From the NCBI RefSeq assembly GCF_002943415.1, contig NZ_PTQZ01000131.1:1-5219 (forward strand): a stretch of DNA of 5,219 nt, in the 5' to 3' direction. Below are positions 5,132-5,219 of this stretch, piece by piece. A program made the translations under genes and the position numbers. Origin of the DNA: Amnimonas aquatica (GTDB taxonomy: Bacteria; Pseudomonadota; Gammaproteobacteria; Pseudomonadales; Moraxellaceae). The notes below the pieces were generated by a model. That model searched no databases and was not told the origin of the DNA. It was given only the letters and a program-made list of their open reading frames with translations. How positions within the stretch are numbered: position 1 is the stretch's first letter; every line of letters starts with the position of its first letter.

Positions 5132-5219
5132 GGCGGGCTCCTGGTGTGATCGGTCATGTGCTGGAGATAGTCCGCATTGCCCGGTTTCGCCAGCCGGGAT
5201 GGCGCAGGGCCGCCGCCGG
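5132..5219. other. Region upstream of yraN, unresolved
   Basis: It contains the yraN ribosome binding site (AGGAG on the minus strand, 5138-5142). I find no convincing -10/-35 pair on the minus strand. In many relatives a divergent rsmI gene lies here, but no RsmI N-terminus can be read. An ATG at 5199 (+) opens a frame of only seven codons (MAQGRRR) before the window ends, which is too little to call. Confidence 0.3.

Noticed and set aside
4286..5149. Plus-strand frame of 287 codons
   Set aside because: It is antisense to diaA and yraN, both confidently recognised, and its low-complexity composition fits a shadow frame.
1..5219. Neisseria-type DNA uptake sequences, CRISPR repeats, IS elements
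   Set aside because: No GCCGTCTGAA or its complement, no regularly spaced repeats, and no transposase or terminal inverted repeats were seen.

Overview
The window looks like an ordinary, well-conserved chromosomal segment of a GC-rich betaproteobacterium. The pairings rplM-rpsI, sspA-sspB and yraN-diaA-dolP, and the resemblance of the last group to the Neisseria locus containing GNA2091, point most towards the order Neisseriales. That placement is inferred from gene order and protein similarity recalled from memory; no search was run. I see no mobile element, CRISPR array, phage gene or toxin-antitoxin pair, and no convincing unknown multi-gene system.

Layout, left to right. Positions 2-1123 (+) hold an acyl-CoA dehydrogenase of the long-chain type that lacks only its first few residues. 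A hairpin (1136-1170) follows, then a good sigma70-type promoter (1171-1199) driving rplM (L13) and rpsI (S9). A tRNA-Gln(CUG) gene lies 30 bp after rpsI, apparently on the same transcript, which ends at a textbook intrinsic terminator (2202-2239). A gene-free stretch of about 240 bp holds a candidate promoter and a GC-rich leader for sspA-sspB, which encode the stringent starvation protein that binds RNA polymerase and the ClpXP specificity adaptor. On the minus strand, running towards sspB, is a tight three-gene run: yraN (nuclease-fold protein), diaA (SIS-domain protein, DnaA-associating family) and dolP (two-BON-domain outer-membrane lipoprotein). dolP and sspB overlap tail to tail by 8 bp.

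How the genes relate. The left part makes ribosomal proteins and a tRNA. The middle part makes stress-time regulators of transcription and proteolysis. The right part makes a conserved housekeeping cluster linking replication initiation control, a putative nuclease and outer-membrane integrity. The fatty-acid oxidation enzyme at the left edge appears unrelated to its neighbours.

Points worth a second look: a possible L13-type translational operator in the rplM leader; an SspA whose usual Cys-Pro-Phe segment is replaced; a DiaA-like protein that keeps one sugar-isomerase histidine but not the catalytic glutamate; a dolP gene that seems to start at TTG inside diaA; and the convergent sspB/dolP overlap with no terminator between them.
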